DNA of 56,685 bases from a bacterium (lineage in GTDB: Bacteria > Pseudomonadota > Alphaproteobacteria > Rhizobiales > Aestuariivirgaceae), in contig JALHQC010000024.1 of assembly GCA_022842165.1 (NCBI GenBank), positions 1-56,685 on the forward strand. The letters run 5' to 3'. This document shows, piece by piece, positions 17,867 to 27,748 of this stretch. The notes beneath the pieces are model-generated. The model made no database searches and had not been told where the DNA came from. It was given only the letters and a program-made list of their open reading frames with translations. A program made the translations under genes and the position numbers. Position 1 is the first letter of the stretch, and each line of letters starts with the position of its first letter.

Positions 17867-19263
17867 ATCACACCCTCGGACTTCAACTCCGCCGAAACCT
17901 TGATGATGGCGTTCCGCAGCGTGTCCACCACGAAGTCGACCTCTTGTCTGGTGATCGTCAGCGGCGGCGACAGCACGTCGAGGTGACCGATGGGCCGCAC
18001 CAGCAATCCCTTCGTCTCGCACTCGCCCGAAATCCGCTTCGAGATATTGGCGGAATCGGGCAGCCGCTCGCGCGTCGCCTTGTCCTTCACATATTCGACG
18101 CACATCATCAGCCTGCGCCCGCGTACGTCGCCCACGATGGGGAGATCGCGCAACTCGCCAAGCCGCTTCTCCAGATAGTCGCCAACCCGCGCGGCATTGC
18201 CGCAAAGGTCCTCGCGCTCGATGATCTCGATGTTCTTCAGCGCCACCGCACAGGAAATCGGATGGCCCGAATAGGTATAGCCGTGGGTGAACCACACATC
18301 GGGATCGGGCGCCGAGATCACCTCATGCACCTCGTCCGAATAGATGACCGCCGATAGCGGGATATATCCGGAGGTGAGACCCTTCGCGCACAGGATCATG
18401 TCCGGAACGATCCCGAACTCGGCTTCCGACGCAAAGAAATGCCCCAGCCGCCCGAAGGCCGTGACGATTTCATCGGCGATGAACAGGATGCCATGCTTCG
18501 TGCAAAGCTCGCGCATGCGCGGCAGGTAGTTGGGTGGCGGCAGCGTAACGCCGCCCGAGGCCTGCGCCGGTTCGGCGATGAAGCAGGCGATCGTCTCCGC
18601 ACCCAGCTCCGCGATCTTGGCCTCGAACTCCTCAACCAGAAAATCGCTGAATGCCTCGAGGCTCATGCCTTCAGGGCGGCGATAAGGATAGGGTGCCGAG
18701 AGATGATGGACGAGATCGGGCACATAGTTGAAATGTTCCGACTGGTCGCCCTCGCGCATCCCCACCGTCATGCCGAGATAGGTCGATCCATGATAGGAAT
18801 TCTTTCTGGAGATCACATGCTTGCGCGATTTCTGCCCGCGCCGCGACTGGTAGAAATGCGCCAGCCGTATCGCGGTGTCGACCGCGCAGGAGCCCGACGT
18901 CGCATAGGCAACGTGATTGAGCGAGCCCGGTGCAAGTTCCGCAAGCTTCGCGGCCAGGCGCGAGGCCGGTGCATTGGTCACGTCGACGAAGGTTGAGGTA
19001 TAGCAAAGCTGCATCGCCTGTTCGGCCATCGTCTCGGCGATTTCCTTGCGGCCATAGCCGGCATTGACGCACCACATCCCGCCGATGCCATCGAAATAGC
19101 GGTTGCCCGAGGCATCCGTCACATAGCAGCCTTCGCCCTCCACGAGAACGAGCGAGCCATCCTTCTTGAAACTGTCGAAATGCGTATAGGGGTGAAGAAC
19201 GTGGTCATGGTCCTGCTGCCACAGTTCCTGCGCGTTGAAACGGTTGCCAACCTGCTGAAGCAC
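17863..19263 (-). CDS. class III pyridoxal-phosphate aminotransferase
   Basis: This 466-residue protein is a class III (omega) aminotransferase. Visible features are GNRYFDGIGGMWCVNAGYG, the cofactor-binding SGSCAVDTAIRLA, YHGST, the PLP aspartate in FIADEIVTAFGR (Asp264) and the Schiff-base lysine in LCAKGLTSGY (Lys294). These enzymes move the terminal amino group of diamines, beta-alanine, taurine or similar onto pyruvate or 2-oxoglutarate. The substrate is not fixed by sequence. The GTG start at 19263 has GGAGA upstream. A 26-bp dyad lies 20 bp before the start, and a terminator lies in the convergent gene. Confidence 0.9.
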   Translation of the reverse strand: MLQQVGNRFNAQELWQQDHDHVLHPYTHFDSFKKDGSLVLVEGEGCYVTDASGNRYFDGIGGMWCVNAGYGRKEIAETMAEQAMQLCYTSTFVDVTNAPASRLAAKLAELAPGSLNHVAYATSGSCAVDTAIRLAHFYQSRRGQKSRKHVISRKNSYHGSTYLGMTVGMREGDQSEHFNYVPDLVHHLSAPYPYRRPEGMSLEAFSDFLVEEFEAKIAELGAETIACFIAEPAQASGGVTLPPPNYLPRMRELCTKHGILFIADEIVTAFGRLGHFFASEAEFGIVPDMILCAKGLTSGYIPLSAVIYSDEVHEVISAPDPDVWFTHGYTYSGHPISCAVALKNIEIIEREDLCGNAARVGDYLEKRLGELRDLPIVGDVRGRRLMMCVEYVKDKATRERLPDSANISKRISGECETKGLLVRPIGHLDVLSPPLTITRQEVDFVVDTLRNAIIKVSAELKSEGVI

Positions 19264-19282
19264 GATGGAATCTCCTTCCTAC

Positions 19283-19308
19283 TGATATTGAATGCACATT
19301 CAATATCA
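19283..19308. promoter_or_regulatory. 26-bp perfect dyad, candidate TetR-type operator
   Basis: Two perfect 12-bp arms, TGATATTGAATG (19283-19294) and CATTCAATATCA (19297-19308), flank a 2-bp spacer in the 79-bp gap between two aminotransferase genes. The core TGAATG-N2-CATTCA is a common TetR-family operator form. Its position 20 bp before the aminotransferase start codon suits repression. No regulator gene is adjacent. Confidence 0.7.
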
Positions 19309-19342
19309 CGGTTCCCCGGAAAGCGCCACCCCCGGGCAAATG

Positions 19343-20632
19343 CTAAACCAGCAGTTCCCGCCGCTTCGTGATGAATGCTTCCACCGCGCCAACCAGCCGC
19401 TTGCAATCCGCATCGCTCACCACGAGCGACAGTGCCATGAACCCCCGCTCGGCAATGTAGACGCCCTGTTCGACAAGATCGAGAAACAGCAACTGCTTCA
19501 GCCGCTTGTCAGCATGCTCGACGTCATGCGGCGAGTTGATGTCGCCCGCCATCGGGTGAATGGTCAGCATCGAGCCCTGCCCCATCGCCTTCATCCGCAC
19601 CTGATAGCGCATGAACAGATCGTTCAGCGCATTGCGCAGCGCGTCGCCCCGCGCGTTCAGCGCAACACAGGCTTCGGGCGTATAGATTTCCGTCATCGCC
19701 ACGGTGCCGACACTCATGGTCAGCGTGTTGTTGTTGAAGGTGCCCGCATGCGGCAGCGCATTGGGATGCTCCGAGTTGAACAGGTCCATGATGTCGCGCT
19801 TGCCGCCAAAGGCGCCGAAGCTCATGCCGCCGCCCACATACTTGCCCAGCGTCTTGAGGTCGGGTTCAACTCCCATCTTCGCCGAAAGCCCGCCCGGATG
19901 CAGGCGGGACGTCATCACCTCGTCGAAAATCAGCACGATGCCCCGCTTCTGCGTTTCCTCCCGCAGCAACGCCAGAAATTCGGGCGTTGCCGCGATGCAG
20001 CCGCCGCCGCCCAGCATCGGCTCGAGGATCACGGCGGCCAGATCATCCGCATGCTGAGCGATCAGCGCCCGCGTTGCGTCCACATCGTTGAACTGCCCCA
20101 TCACGCAGTCGAACGGCGCGTTGACGGGCGAAGCCCCATGGCTGAAATACAGCGTGCCGCCGTGATAGCCACCCTCCATCGGCATGATCTTCTTCCGCCC
20201 CGTGAAGCAGCGCGCCGCGGCCAGCGCCATCATGTTGGCCTCGGTGCCGGAATTGGTGAAGCGCACCAGGTCGAGGTTGAAACGCCTGGTCACCACTTCC
20301 GCCAGGGCGATTTCCTTGCCATGATGGGCGCCAAGGTTCAGCCCCATCTCGAGTGCTTGGCCGGCGGCGGACAGTATCCGCGGGTGCGAATGGCCGTAGA
20401 TCCCGGCGGAATATTCCCCCAGCAGGTCGAGATAGCTGTGCCCGTCGACGTCCGTAATCGTCGCCCCCTCGGCCTTTTCGGCACGGATTGGGAATGGGGC
20501 CGTGAACAGCACGGTGCGCGTGTTGCCGCCCGGCATCACGGCCGTGGCCCTGTCGTGCAACGCGCGGGTCTTCGGCCGTTTCGCGGCAAACTCCGCCATG
20601 GCGCCGTTCAGGGCCTGATCAATCGCTGTCAT
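19343..20632 (-). CDS. class III aminotransferase, glutamate-1-semialdehyde aminomutase-like
   Basis: This is a 429-residue PLP enzyme most like the glutamate-1-semialdehyde aminomutase subgroup of class III. Features include RATAVMPGGNTRT, YLDLLGEYSAGIYGHSHP, TNSGTEANMMALAAAR, GGYHGGT, the PLP aspartate in LIFDEVMTSR and Lys264 in KTLGKYVGGGMSFGAFGG. True HemL usually has a stricter motif set, so a transaminase on another amino acid is likely. ATG 20632 is preferred (AGAGGA upstream); a TTG at 20656 is possible. It follows gpt by 28 bp on the same strand, suggesting one transcript. Confidence 0.88.
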   Translation of the reverse strand: MTAIDQALNGAMAEFAAKRPKTRALHDRATAVMPGGNTRTVLFTAPFPIRAEKAEGATITDVDGHSYLDLLGEYSAGIYGHSHPRILSAAGQALEMGLNLGAHHGKEIALAEVVTRRFNLDLVRFTNSGTEANMMALAAARCFTGRKKIMPMEGGYHGGTLYFSHGASPVNAPFDCVMGQFNDVDATRALIAQHADDLAAVILEPMLGGGGCIAATPEFLALLREETQKRGIVLIFDEVMTSRLHPGGLSAKMGVEPDLKTLGKYVGGGMSFGAFGGKRDIMDLFNSEHPNALPHAGTFNNNTLTMSVGTVAMTEIYTPEACVALNARGDALRNALNDLFMRYQVRMKAMGQGSMLTIHPMAGDINSPHDVEHADKRLKQLLFLDLVEQGVYIAERGFMALSLVVSDADCKRLVGAVEAFITKRRELLV

Positions 20633-20660
20633 GTCACGCAAATCCTCTGCAAGCACGTTT

Positions 20661-21158
20661 TCAGGCCGTGGCGCGGTCGCCGATCGGCGGCGTGAACTGC
20701 AATCCCATGTCCCAGGGCAGGTAGATCCACGTATCCTGGCTTACCTCGGTCACGAAGGTGTCGACCATCGGCCGTCCGGCGGGCTTGGCATAAACCGTGG
20801 CGAAATGCGCTCTTGGCAGCATCTCGCGCACCACCCGCGCCGTCGCCCCCGTATCCACGAGATCGTCGACGATCAGGACGCCTGCCCCGCCTTCGGTTCC
20901 TGCCACGGCCGGGCTGATCGTCTTCAGCACCTGCAATTCGCCCTGCCGGTCATAGTCGTAGGACGCAACGCACACCGATTCGATGACCCGGATGCCAAGT
21001 TCGCGGGCCACTACGGCCGCCGGCACCAGCCCGCCCCGGGTGATGGCCACCACCGCCCGGAACGGCCCCGCCCCGTTCAGCCGCCAGGCCAGCGCCCGCG
21101 CATCGCGGTGAAACTGGTCCCAGGATACCGGAAAACTCTTCTGCCACTTCTCGTCCAT
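20661..21158 (-). CDS. gpt: xanthine phosphoribosyltransferase
   Basis: This 165-residue type I phosphoribosyltransferase converts xanthine or guanine plus PRPP to XMP or GMP in purine salvage. The PRPP-binding loop is [21 protein letters not shown] (about 93-113). Other signature parts are [38 protein letters not shown], and the C-terminal [17 protein letters not shown]. Length and motifs fit Gpt. It is the first of three minus-strand genes, followed by two aminotransferases. Confidence 0.94.
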   Translation of the reverse strand: MDEKWQKSFPVSWDQFHRDARALAWRLNGAGPFRAVVAITRGGLVPAAVVARELGIRVIESVCVASYDYDRQGELQVLKTISPAVAGTEGGAGVLIVDDLVDTGATARVVREMLPRAHFATVYAKPAGRPMVDTFVTEVSQDTWIYLPWDMGLQFTPPIGDRATA

Positions 21159-21292
21159 CGCGAGCCCTTCCCCACTTTTCCCTGTTATGCCTTCAGCGCC
21201 CTATCCACGCAATCCGGCATTAACCATCAACGCTGTATTCATGTTTCGACACGAGAGTCAGGTTTTGCCTGACAAGCTTTGGGAGTTCTGCC

Positions 21293-23629
21293 ATGGCCGC
21301 TGCGGCGGGAATCATTGCCGAGATGACGAAGGCCTTCGAGACGGCGAACGTCGAGATGTTCGCCATCAGCCTGCCGGATGCCAGGGTCGTTGCCGCAACC
21401 GGCGCCGTCATGCGGAAGTGGAACTGTACCCGGGAGGAACTCGTCGGCAAGCAGCTGGTGAAATTCGGCACCGGACCCCTGTCGGCCCGGCATCTGACGG
21501 AGGAGACCCCCCACGGCCAGGTGCAGAAGGTGGAAGTCACCTATGTTCCCCCGCTGGGCACCACGCGGTCGATCCGTTTCACCCCCCAGCACAGCATCGA
21601 CAATGGCCAGCAGGTTATGATGCTGATCGGCCAGCACGCCAGCCTCGAGGAGGCGGAAGACGCAATCCAGAACGAGCGCCGCCTCAGCCTCGCCCTCCGC
21701 TCGGGCGGCTATGCCGCCTGGGATCACGATTACCGCACCAACGAGTCCTACAATTCGCCCGAGCTTTACGATCTTCTGGGCTTCGAGCGCGGCAGCACCG
21801 ACCTGAACTTCAATTCCTTCAACGATCTCGTCCACCCCGATGACCGCGACAAGACGCTGGACGACCAGATCAAGACCGCGCCCTTCGGCTCCGACATGTT
21901 CCAGACCCGCTACCGCGTCAGAAGCGCGCACGGCAACTACGTCTGGCTCGAATCGATTGCCGGCGTGATCCGCAGCCCGGTCGACGGCAAGCCGGTCAAA
22001 TGCGTGGGCCTGTCACGGAATATCGGCGAGCAGATGGCCGCACTCGAGAAGATGCAGGCCTCCGAACGCATCCTCAAGCGTTCGCAGCGCGCCGCGCGGC
22101 TCGGCAGCTTCACGATCAATCTCGAGAATGGCCAGTCGCGCCTGTCGACCGAAATGATCGCCCTGATCGGCATGGAAGATGCGATCGTCCAGCCCAACCT
22201 GCCCGTCTTCGAGAAGATGATCGAACCCGCCGACCGCGAGAAGTTCCGCGAGGCGATCGAGATGGCGAAGCACGGGCAGAACAGCCCGGCCTTCGAAATT
22301 GGCTACAAGACGCTGGTCGAGGGCGAACTCAACTATTTCGAGGTGAAGATCGAGGCCGACCGCAACAGCCTTCTCCACGTCGACCAGATTTTCGGCACCT
22401 GCCAGTGCATCACCGAGCGCAAGCTTCTCGAACGCAAGTTCATGCAGGCTCAGAAGATGGAGGCCGTCGGCCAGTTGACGGGCGGCGTCGCGCATGACTT
22501 CAACAATCTGCTGATGGTGGTTCTCGGCAATCTTCAGCTTGTCGAACAGCTGGTGAAGGGCGACGAGCGCATCCTGAAGCGCATCAACGCGGCTTACGAA
22601 GCCGCCGAGCGCGGCTCCGAGCTTACCAAGCGCATGCTGGCCTTCTCGCGCCAGCAGACGCTGCAGAACCGTAACGTGGACGTGAACACCCTCCTCAACA
22701 AGATGCGCGGCATGCTCGAACATGCCGTGGGCGCCACGATCAATCTCGCAATGATCCCGGTCGAGGAAATCTGGCCGATCCGGGCCGACGCCACGATGCT
22801 CGAAACGGCAATCCTGAACCTCTGCATCAATGCCCGCGACGCCATGAAGCCGAAGGGCGGCGACCTGACGATCGAAACCTTCAACCGCACGCTTGACTCC
22901 GTCGCCGCCGACGATATGGAGGACGTGCCGCCGGGCGATTATGTGGAGATCGCCGTTACCGACACCGGCTGCGGCATCCCCCAGGAAAACATCGAGAAGG
23001 TCTTCCAGCCCTTCTTCACCACCAAGGCGCCGGAAGCCGGCTCCGGCCTCGGCCTTTCGATGATCTACGGCTTCGTCAAGCAGTCGGGCGGCCACATCAA
23101 GATCTATTCCGAGATCGGCCACGGCACGACGATGCGCATTTACCTGCCGCGGCTGAAAACCAGCGCCGACCAGGTGCCCGCCACCAGGGTGGAGCCCGCA
23201 TTGGACCAGCTTCAGGAAGCGGTGCAGGAACTGGCCGCAGCCCCCGCGCTGCCGGCAAAACGGACGACCGTGCTGGTCGTCGAAGACAACCCTTCGGTAC
23301 GCGACGTGGCCGCCGCCATGATCGAGGACATGGGCTACGACGTCATCATCGCATCGAGTGGTGCTGAAGGCCTGCAGGCGATCGAGGACCGGCCGGAGAT
23401 CAACCTTGTCCTGTCGGACGTCATCATGGCGGGCGGCATGAACGGGCCAGAAATGGCGCAGAAGGCCCTGTCGGTCAGGCCCGAGCTGAAAGTTCTCTTC
23501 ATGTCGGGCTACGCGCCGGGCTCGCTCCGCCAGATGCAGCAGGAACTGCCCAACGCCATCGATCTCGTGAACAAGCCCTTCACCCGCAACGACCTGACCG
23601 AAAAGGTCAAGCGCGCGCTGGCGGCGTGA
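21293..23629 (+). CDS. PAS-domain hybrid sensor histidine kinase
   Basis: This is a 778-residue soluble hybrid kinase with no membrane segment. The N terminus holds two or three PAS modules (about 15-110, 130-260 and 275-385); the second contains AAWDHDYRTNESYNSPELYDLLGF. HisKA carries His401 in GGVAHDFNNLLMVVLGNLQLVEQ. HATPase_c (about 505-620) has NLCINARDAM, DTGCGIPQ, FTTKAPEAGSGLGLSMIYGFVKQSGG. A C-terminal receiver (about 655-775) has VLVVEDNPSVRD and Asp709 in VLSDVIMAGGMNG. It probably senses an internal cue and passes phosphate to a separate partner. ATG 21293 has GGGAG upstream. No response regulator gene is adjacent. Confidence 0.93.
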   Translation: MAAAAGIIAEMTKAFETANVEMFAISLPDARVVAATGAVMRKWNCTREELVGKQLVKFGTGPLSARHLTEETPHGQVQKVEVTYVPPLGTTRSIRFTPQHSIDNGQQVMMLIGQHASLEEAEDAIQNERRLSLALRSGGYAAWDHDYRTNESYNSPELYDLLGFERGSTDLNFNSFNDLVHPDDRDKTLDDQIKTAPFGSDMFQTRYRVRSAHGNYVWLESIAGVIRSPVDGKPVKCVGLSRNIGEQMAALEKMQASERILKRSQRAARLGSFTINLENGQSRLSTEMIALIGMEDAIVQPNLPVFEKMIEPADREKFREAIEMAKHGQNSPAFEIGYKTLVEGELNYFEVKIEADRNSLLHVDQIFGTCQCITERKLLERKFMQAQKMEAVGQLTGGVAHDFNNLLMVVLGNLQLVEQLVKGDERILKRINAAYEAAERGSELTKRMLAFSRQQTLQNRNVDVNTLLNKMRGMLEHAVGATINLAMIPVEEIWPIRADATMLETAILNLCINARDAMKPKGGDLTIETFNRTLDSVAADDMEDVPPGDYVEIAVTDTGCGIPQENIEKVFQPFFTTKAPEAGSGLGLSMIYGFVKQSGGHIKIYSEIGHGTTMRIYLPRLKTSADQVPATRVEPALDQLQEAVQELAAAPALPAKRTTVLVVEDNPSVRDVAAAMIEDMGYDVIIASSGAEGLQAIEDRPEINLVLSDVIMAGGMNGPEMAQKALSVRPELKVLFMSGYAPGSLRQMQQELPNAIDLVNKPFTRNDLTEKVKRALAA

Positions 23630-23633
23630 CGAC

Positions 23634-24410
23634 TCAGCTCCAGCCGCGCGCCTTCCCCGCCTCGGTCAGGTCCTTCGCCATGGCGCGCACCGCAGCATAG
23701 GCCTGTTCGAGGGCCGCCTCATCGCGCGAGCGCAGCACGAGGTTGGTGGCAAAGCCATCGGCGGCCTGGAACGGATAAGACCCGATGACGACGCCCGGAT
23801 GCGCCTTCTGGATGTCGCCCAGGGGCTTTGCGGCGTCACCCTCGCCGCCCCGGAACTCGATCATGCGGGATTGCATGGGAACGCCCCTGGTCAGCCGCCG
23901 GGCCACGTCGTCCATCATGGCGTTCATGATCTTGGGCACGCCCGCCATCACGAACACATTGCCGATCTGGAACCCCGGCGCCTTCGAAACCGGATTGTCG
24001 ATGAGGCTGGCACCCACCGGCATGCGCGCCATGCGCATCCGCGCTTCGTTGGGCTCCCGCCCGATCTCCCTGAAATAGCCGAGCAGGATGTCGCTGGCCT
24101 GAGGGTCGTGTTGGATCGGCAGCCCGAAGGCCTTGGCGATGGCATCCGCCGTGATGTCGTCATGGGTGGGGCCAATGCCGCCTGTGGTGAAGACATAAGT
24201 ATATCGGTGCCGCAGCGCGTTGACGGCAGCCACGATATCGTCCTCGGAATCCGCAACCACACGCGCCTCCTTGAGGTCGATCCCCATGGCGGTGAGATAG
24301 TCGGCCAGGAACCCGAGGTTCTTGTCCTTGGTGCGGCCCGAAAGGATTTCATCGCCGATCAGCAGAACGGCGGCGGTGGGCTGGGCTAAGATGGACTGAA
24401 CGGCTGGCAT
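23634..24410 (-). CDS. MoCF-domain (CinA-like) molybdopterin-binding protein
   Basis: This 258-residue protein has the MoaB/MogA fold of competence/damage-inducible CinA N-terminal domains: AAVLLIGDEILSGRTKDKNLGFLADYL, ARVVADSEDDIVAAV, VFTTGGIGPTHDDITADAIAKAFG, then the CinA-family middle part KAPGFQIGNVFVMAGVPKIMNAMMDDV. The C-terminal deamidase domain of full-length CinA is absent. Such short forms occur widely in Alphaproteobacteria next to map. The biochemical role is unsettled (nucleotide pyrophosphatase activity is known for CinA relatives). ATG 24410 has AGGAA upstream. It ends 4 bp from the convergent histidine kinase. Confidence 0.88.
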   Translation of the reverse strand: MPAVQSILAQPTAAVLLIGDEILSGRTKDKNLGFLADYLTAMGIDLKEARVVADSEDDIVAAVNALRHRYTYVFTTGGIGPTHDDITADAIAKAFGLPIQHDPQASDILLGYFREIGREPNEARMRMARMPVGASLIDNPVSKAPGFQIGNVFVMAGVPKIMNAMMDDVARRLTRGVPMQSRMIEFRGGEGDAAKPLGDIQKAHPGVVIGSYPFQAADGFATNLVLRSRDEAALEQAYAAVRAMAKDLTEAGKARGWS

Positions 24411-24619
24411 GTCTGCAAGTTCCTGTTTACGCTTCCTGTGCCACCGCGTGGACAAGCTGTCAAAGCGGCACCTTAACCCTTGCGGGAGCCAACTCGGCTG
24501 ATTATGTGGGGCTATTGATAATCAAGCGGAAAGCAGCAGTTGAGGCTTCCCCCCATTTCTGTAATCTGGATTCGCAACGAATTCCTGCCGGCCGGGCGAA
24601 CCCGGTTCTGGACACAAGA

Positions 24620-25444
24620 ATGACATACGCCGCCGCAGAAGACGTAACATCTCCACGCTCGACCAAGATCAAGCTGCATGGCCCGGCTGATTTCGAAGCC
24701 ATGCGCAAGGCCGGCCGGCTCACCGCCGAAGCTCTGGATCTTATTGTTCCCCACGTGAAGCCTGGCGTAACAACTGACGAACTCGACCGGCTGGTGGTCG
24801 AATTCGCGCGCGATCACAAGGCCGTTCCCGCACCCCTCAACTATCGCGGTTATCCGAAGTCGATCTGCACCTCGATCAACCATGTGGTGTGTCACGGCAT
24901 CCCGAACGACAAGCCGCTGCGCGAGGGCGATATCGTCAATATCGACGTGACCCTCATTGTCGACGGCTGGCACGGCGATTCCAGCCGCATGTATAATGTC
25001 GGCGAAGTGAACCGAAAGGCCGAGCGCTTAGTTGAAGTTACATATGAGTGTCTGATGCGAGGTATCAGGATGGTTAAACCTGGCGCCCACCTTGGCGATA
25101 TCGGCTACGCGATCCAGACCTTTGCCGAGGCGGAGCGCTGCTCGGTCGTGCGCGATTTCTGCGGCCACGGGCTGGGCCGCGTATTCCACGACCACCCCAA
25201 CGTGCTGCATTATGGCCGCATGGGCGAAGGCGTGGAACTCAAAGCCGGCATGTTCTTCACCATCGAACCGATGATCAACCTTGGCCGTCCGCATGTGAAG
25301 ATTCTGGGCGATGGCTGGACGGCGGTGACGCGCGACCGTTCGCTCTCCGCCCAGTTCGAGCATACCGTGGGCGTCACCGAATCGGGCGTCGAAATTTTCA
25401 CGCTGTCGCCCAAGGGCTATCATCATCCGCCCTATCAGGCATGA
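24620..25444 (+). CDS. map: methionine aminopeptidase, type I
   Basis: This 274-residue essential enzyme removes the initiator methionine from new proteins. The pita-bread fold ligands are visible: VDGWHGDSSRMY (first aspartate), the DFCGHGLGRVFHDHPNVLHYG histidine region, TIEPMINLG and FEHTVGVTESG (glutamates), and the substrate histidine in NHVVCHGIP. Length is typical. ATG 24620 starts the normal family N terminus; an in-frame GTG at 24506 would add 38 unconserved residues. The next gene, radC, starts 3 bp after its stop codon, so the two are co-transcribed. Confidence 0.95.
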   Translation: MTYAAAEDVTSPRSTKIKLHGPADFEAMRKAGRLTAEALDLIVPHVKPGVTTDELDRLVVEFARDHKAVPAPLNYRGYPKSICTSINHVVCHGIPNDKPLREGDIVNIDVTLIVDGWHGDSSRMYNVGEVNRKAERLVEVTYECLMRGIRMVKPGAHLGDIGYAIQTFAEAERCSVVRDFCGHGLGRVFHDHPNVLHYGRMGEGVELKAGMFFTIEPMINLGRPHVKILGDGWTAVTRDRSLSAQFEHTVGVTESGVEIFTLSPKGYHHPPYQA

Positions 25445-25447
25445 CCG

Positions 25448-26158
25448 ATGACAGGCTTTGATGATGCCGGAGGCAAGACGCCGCAGCCGCACTTTCTTGG
25501 CCACCGGGAACGGCTGAAGGAACGCTTCACCAATGGCGGCGCGGATGCGATGCCCGACTATGAACTGCTCGAGATGGTGCTGTTCCGCGCCATCCGGCGG
25601 GGCGACACGAAGCCGCTGGCGAAACAGCTTCTGGCGCGGTTCGGTACTTTCGCCGAAGTTCTCAGCGCCGAGCCGGATCGGCTCATGGAAGTGCGTGGCG
25701 TGGGCGAGGCTGTCGTCACCGAGCTGAAGGTCGTGCACGCTGCCGCCATGCGTTTGATGCGCGGCCAGGTCATCAACCGCCCGGTGCTGAACACCTGGAA
25801 CGCCATTCTCGAATATATCCGCGCGGCCATGGCCTTCAACGAGATCGAGCAGTTCCGCATCCTGTTCCTCGACAAGAAGAACCAGTTGATCGCTGATGAA
25901 GTGCAGCAGCAGGGCACCGTCGATCATACCCCCGTCTACCCGCGGGAAGTGGTGAAGCGGGCACTCGAACTGGCGGCTTCTGCAATCGTTCTCGTCCACA
26001 ATCACCCCTCGGGCGATCCGACGCCCTCCATGGCCGATATCGACATGACGAAGAAGATCGTCGATGGCGGCCAGCGGTTGGGCGTGATGGTGCACGACCA
26101 TGTGATCGTCGGCCGCAAGGGCCACTTCAGCTTCAGGTCGAACGGGCTGCTATCATAG
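25448..26158 (+). CDS. radC: RadC family JAB/MPN-domain protein
   Basis: This is a 236-residue protein. The N-terminal helix-hairpin-helix region contains [33 protein letters not shown]. The C-terminal JAMM metalloprotease-like domain has the metal motif [16 protein letters not shown] and the upstream glutamate region [12 protein letters not shown]. RadC was named for a repair phenotype later assigned elsewhere; the real function of the family is not established. It forms an operon with map. Its last 26 bases overlap the 3' end of the convergent MoCF-cytidylyltransferase gene. Confidence 0.92.
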   Translation: MTGFDDAGGKTPQPHFLGHRERLKERFTNGGADAMPDYELLEMVLFRAIRRGDTKPLAKQLLARFGTFAEVLSAEPDRLMEVRGVGEAVVTELKVVHAAAMRLMRGQVINRPVLNTWNAILEYIRAAMAFNEIEQFRILFLDKKNQLIADEVQQQGTVDHTPVYPREVVKRALELAASAIVLVHNHPSGDPTPSMADIDMTKKIVDGGQRLGVMVHDHVIVGRKGHFSFRSNGLLS

Positions 26159-27746
26159 CCGCCAGCGCCTCCGGCGTGTCGGCGTCCGTCAGCACCGCGT
26201 CATCCGGCATCTCGACCTCGACCACTTCATCCGCATACTGATCGAGTAGGCCGCGCGCGCCCTTGTCGCCGCTCAGTGCCTTCAGCGCCTCGAAATGCTG
26301 CCGCCCCCAAAGCACCGGGTTGCCGCGCTGGCCCTTGCGCACCGGCACGATGATCGAGCGGTGCTCGGCGGGATTGAACGCCGCGATCAGCCGGGAAATC
26401 GCCGGCGCATCGACGAGCGGCATGTCGCCCAGCGCGATCACCGCGGCATCGATGTCATCGGGCAGCGCCGCGATGCCCTTTTTCAGCGAGGTCGAAAGGC
26501 CTTCCGCGAACTCCGCATTGTGCACGGCGGCAACGTTCAATCCGTCGAGCGCCGCCATCATCTGCTCCGCATCCCGCCCGGTCACGATGATCACTGCATC
26601 GGCAGCGGGCAACACCGCCTTCACCGTCGCCGCGATCATCGGCTGACCGTGAAGTTCGGCCAGCAGCTTGTTCGATCCCATGCGCGAGGATTGTCCCGCC
26701 GCCAGAACGATCGCCGCCACGCGCGGCGCCCGCTGCACCTTGGGCTTTCCCTCGCGCGGCGCCGGCCTGGTGGGAATTTCGGCCAGAAGCCCCCCCGCCC
26801 CCATGTCCATGATGTCCTGCGCCGTCACGGCCACCCCCGCCATCACCCGCGCCAGCACCCAGTCGAAGCCGTTGAGCTTCGGCGACCGCGCGCAGGACGG
26901 AACCCCGATCACCGGCGTTCCACCGATCGCCCCGAACATCATCAGGTTGCCGGGGTCGACAGGCATGCCGAGATGGATGACCTCGCCCCCCGCCTTCACC
27001 ACGGCGGACGGGATGACATCGCCCCGGTCGACGATGGCGGATGCCCCGAACACGAGGATCGGGTCGAGCTTCGCTGCCCGCATGTCGGCAATGGCGGCCG
27101 TCACCTCCGCGATGCGGTGATCGGCAACGCGCACCGCAGCCACCGTGCCCCCCAGCGCGCCGATGCGCTCACGGATCGAGTCTTCCGACTTCGCGATGAT
27201 CGAAGCCTTCGTCTGCGGCAGCCTCGTGATGACGAGCCCCGCCCGCTTGCCCTTGAAATCCTCGACCTTGATCAGCGGTATGCCGCCGATGATCGCCAGC
27301 GCCCTGTCCAGCACCTCGCGCGGCACCGCAAAGGGGATGACCTTGACAGTCGCTACCATCTCGCGCGGCTCGACGATGGCGAAGGGCGCGACGGTCGCAA
27401 GCGTCAGGCTCTCATGCAGCCGGTTCAGCGCCCGCACGCGTTCGATGTCGACGATTGCAAGGCCGTGGACGGACGCATGCAGATTGGCGCGGCCCGTGAA
27501 GGGCGCCTGCGCGGTGGTGCCCTCGGCCCCGGTGATGCGGGCAATGGCCGCCGCGGCCTGGTCCTCCGGCACATCCTCAGCCGAAAGCTTCGCGGCAAAT
27601 ACCTGGCTGATGTCCGATGAAACCAGCACCGCGATATCATCGGCGGAAAGCCTGCGTCCCTTCTTGAACATGCCGGCCGAATGCTTCACCGAATGCGCAA
27701 GGATCGCGCCCTCGGCCTCCGCCACGGACAATTCGCCGAAGATCAT
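26133..27746 (-). CDS. MoCF / molybdopterin nucleotidyltransferase (MocA-like) fusion protein
   Basis: This 537-residue two-part protein likely serves cofactor assembly for the molybdenum hydroxylase encoded upstream. Residues about 1-330 are a MoeA/MogA-type molybdopterin-binding region ([66 protein letters not shown]). Residues about 345-535 are a MobA/MocA-type NTP transferase with the nucleotide motif [17 protein letters not shown], then [11 protein letters not shown] and [14 protein letters not shown]. MocA makes the cytosine dinucleotide form of the cofactor used by this enzyme family. It is the last gene of the operon, 2 bp after the XdhC-type gene. Confidence 0.88.
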   Translation of the reverse strand: MIFGELSVAEAEGAILAHSVKHSAGMFKKGRRLSADDIAVLVSSDISQVFAAKLSAEDVPEDQAAAAIARITGAEGTTAQAPFTGRANLHASVHGLAIVDIERVRALNRLHESLTLATVAPFAIVEPREMVATVKVIPFAVPREVLDRALAIIGGIPLIKVEDFKGKRAGLVITRLPQTKASIIAKSEDSIRERIGALGGTVAAVRVADHRIAEVTAAIADMRAAKLDPILVFGASAIVDRGDVIPSAVVKAGGEVIHLGMPVDPGNLMMFGAIGGTPVIGVPSCARSPKLNGFDWVLARVMAGVAVTAQDIMDMGAGGLLAEIPTRPAPREGKPKVQRAPRVAAIVLAAGQSSRMGSNKLLAELHGQPMIAATVKAVLPAADAVIIVTGRDAEQMMAALDGLNVAAVHNAEFAEGLSTSLKKGIAALPDDIDAAVIALGDMPLVDAPAISRLIAAFNPAEHRSIIVPVRKGQRGNPVLWGRQHFEALKALSGDKGARGLLDQYADEVVEVEMPDDAVLTDADTPEALAAMIAARST

Positions 27747-27748
27747 GT

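Noticed and set aside
21257-21273. GTCAGG-TTTTG-CCTGAC hairpin upstream of the hybrid kinase.
   Set aside because: Arms of only six bases with no clear partner or conserved context; too weak to call a regulatory site.
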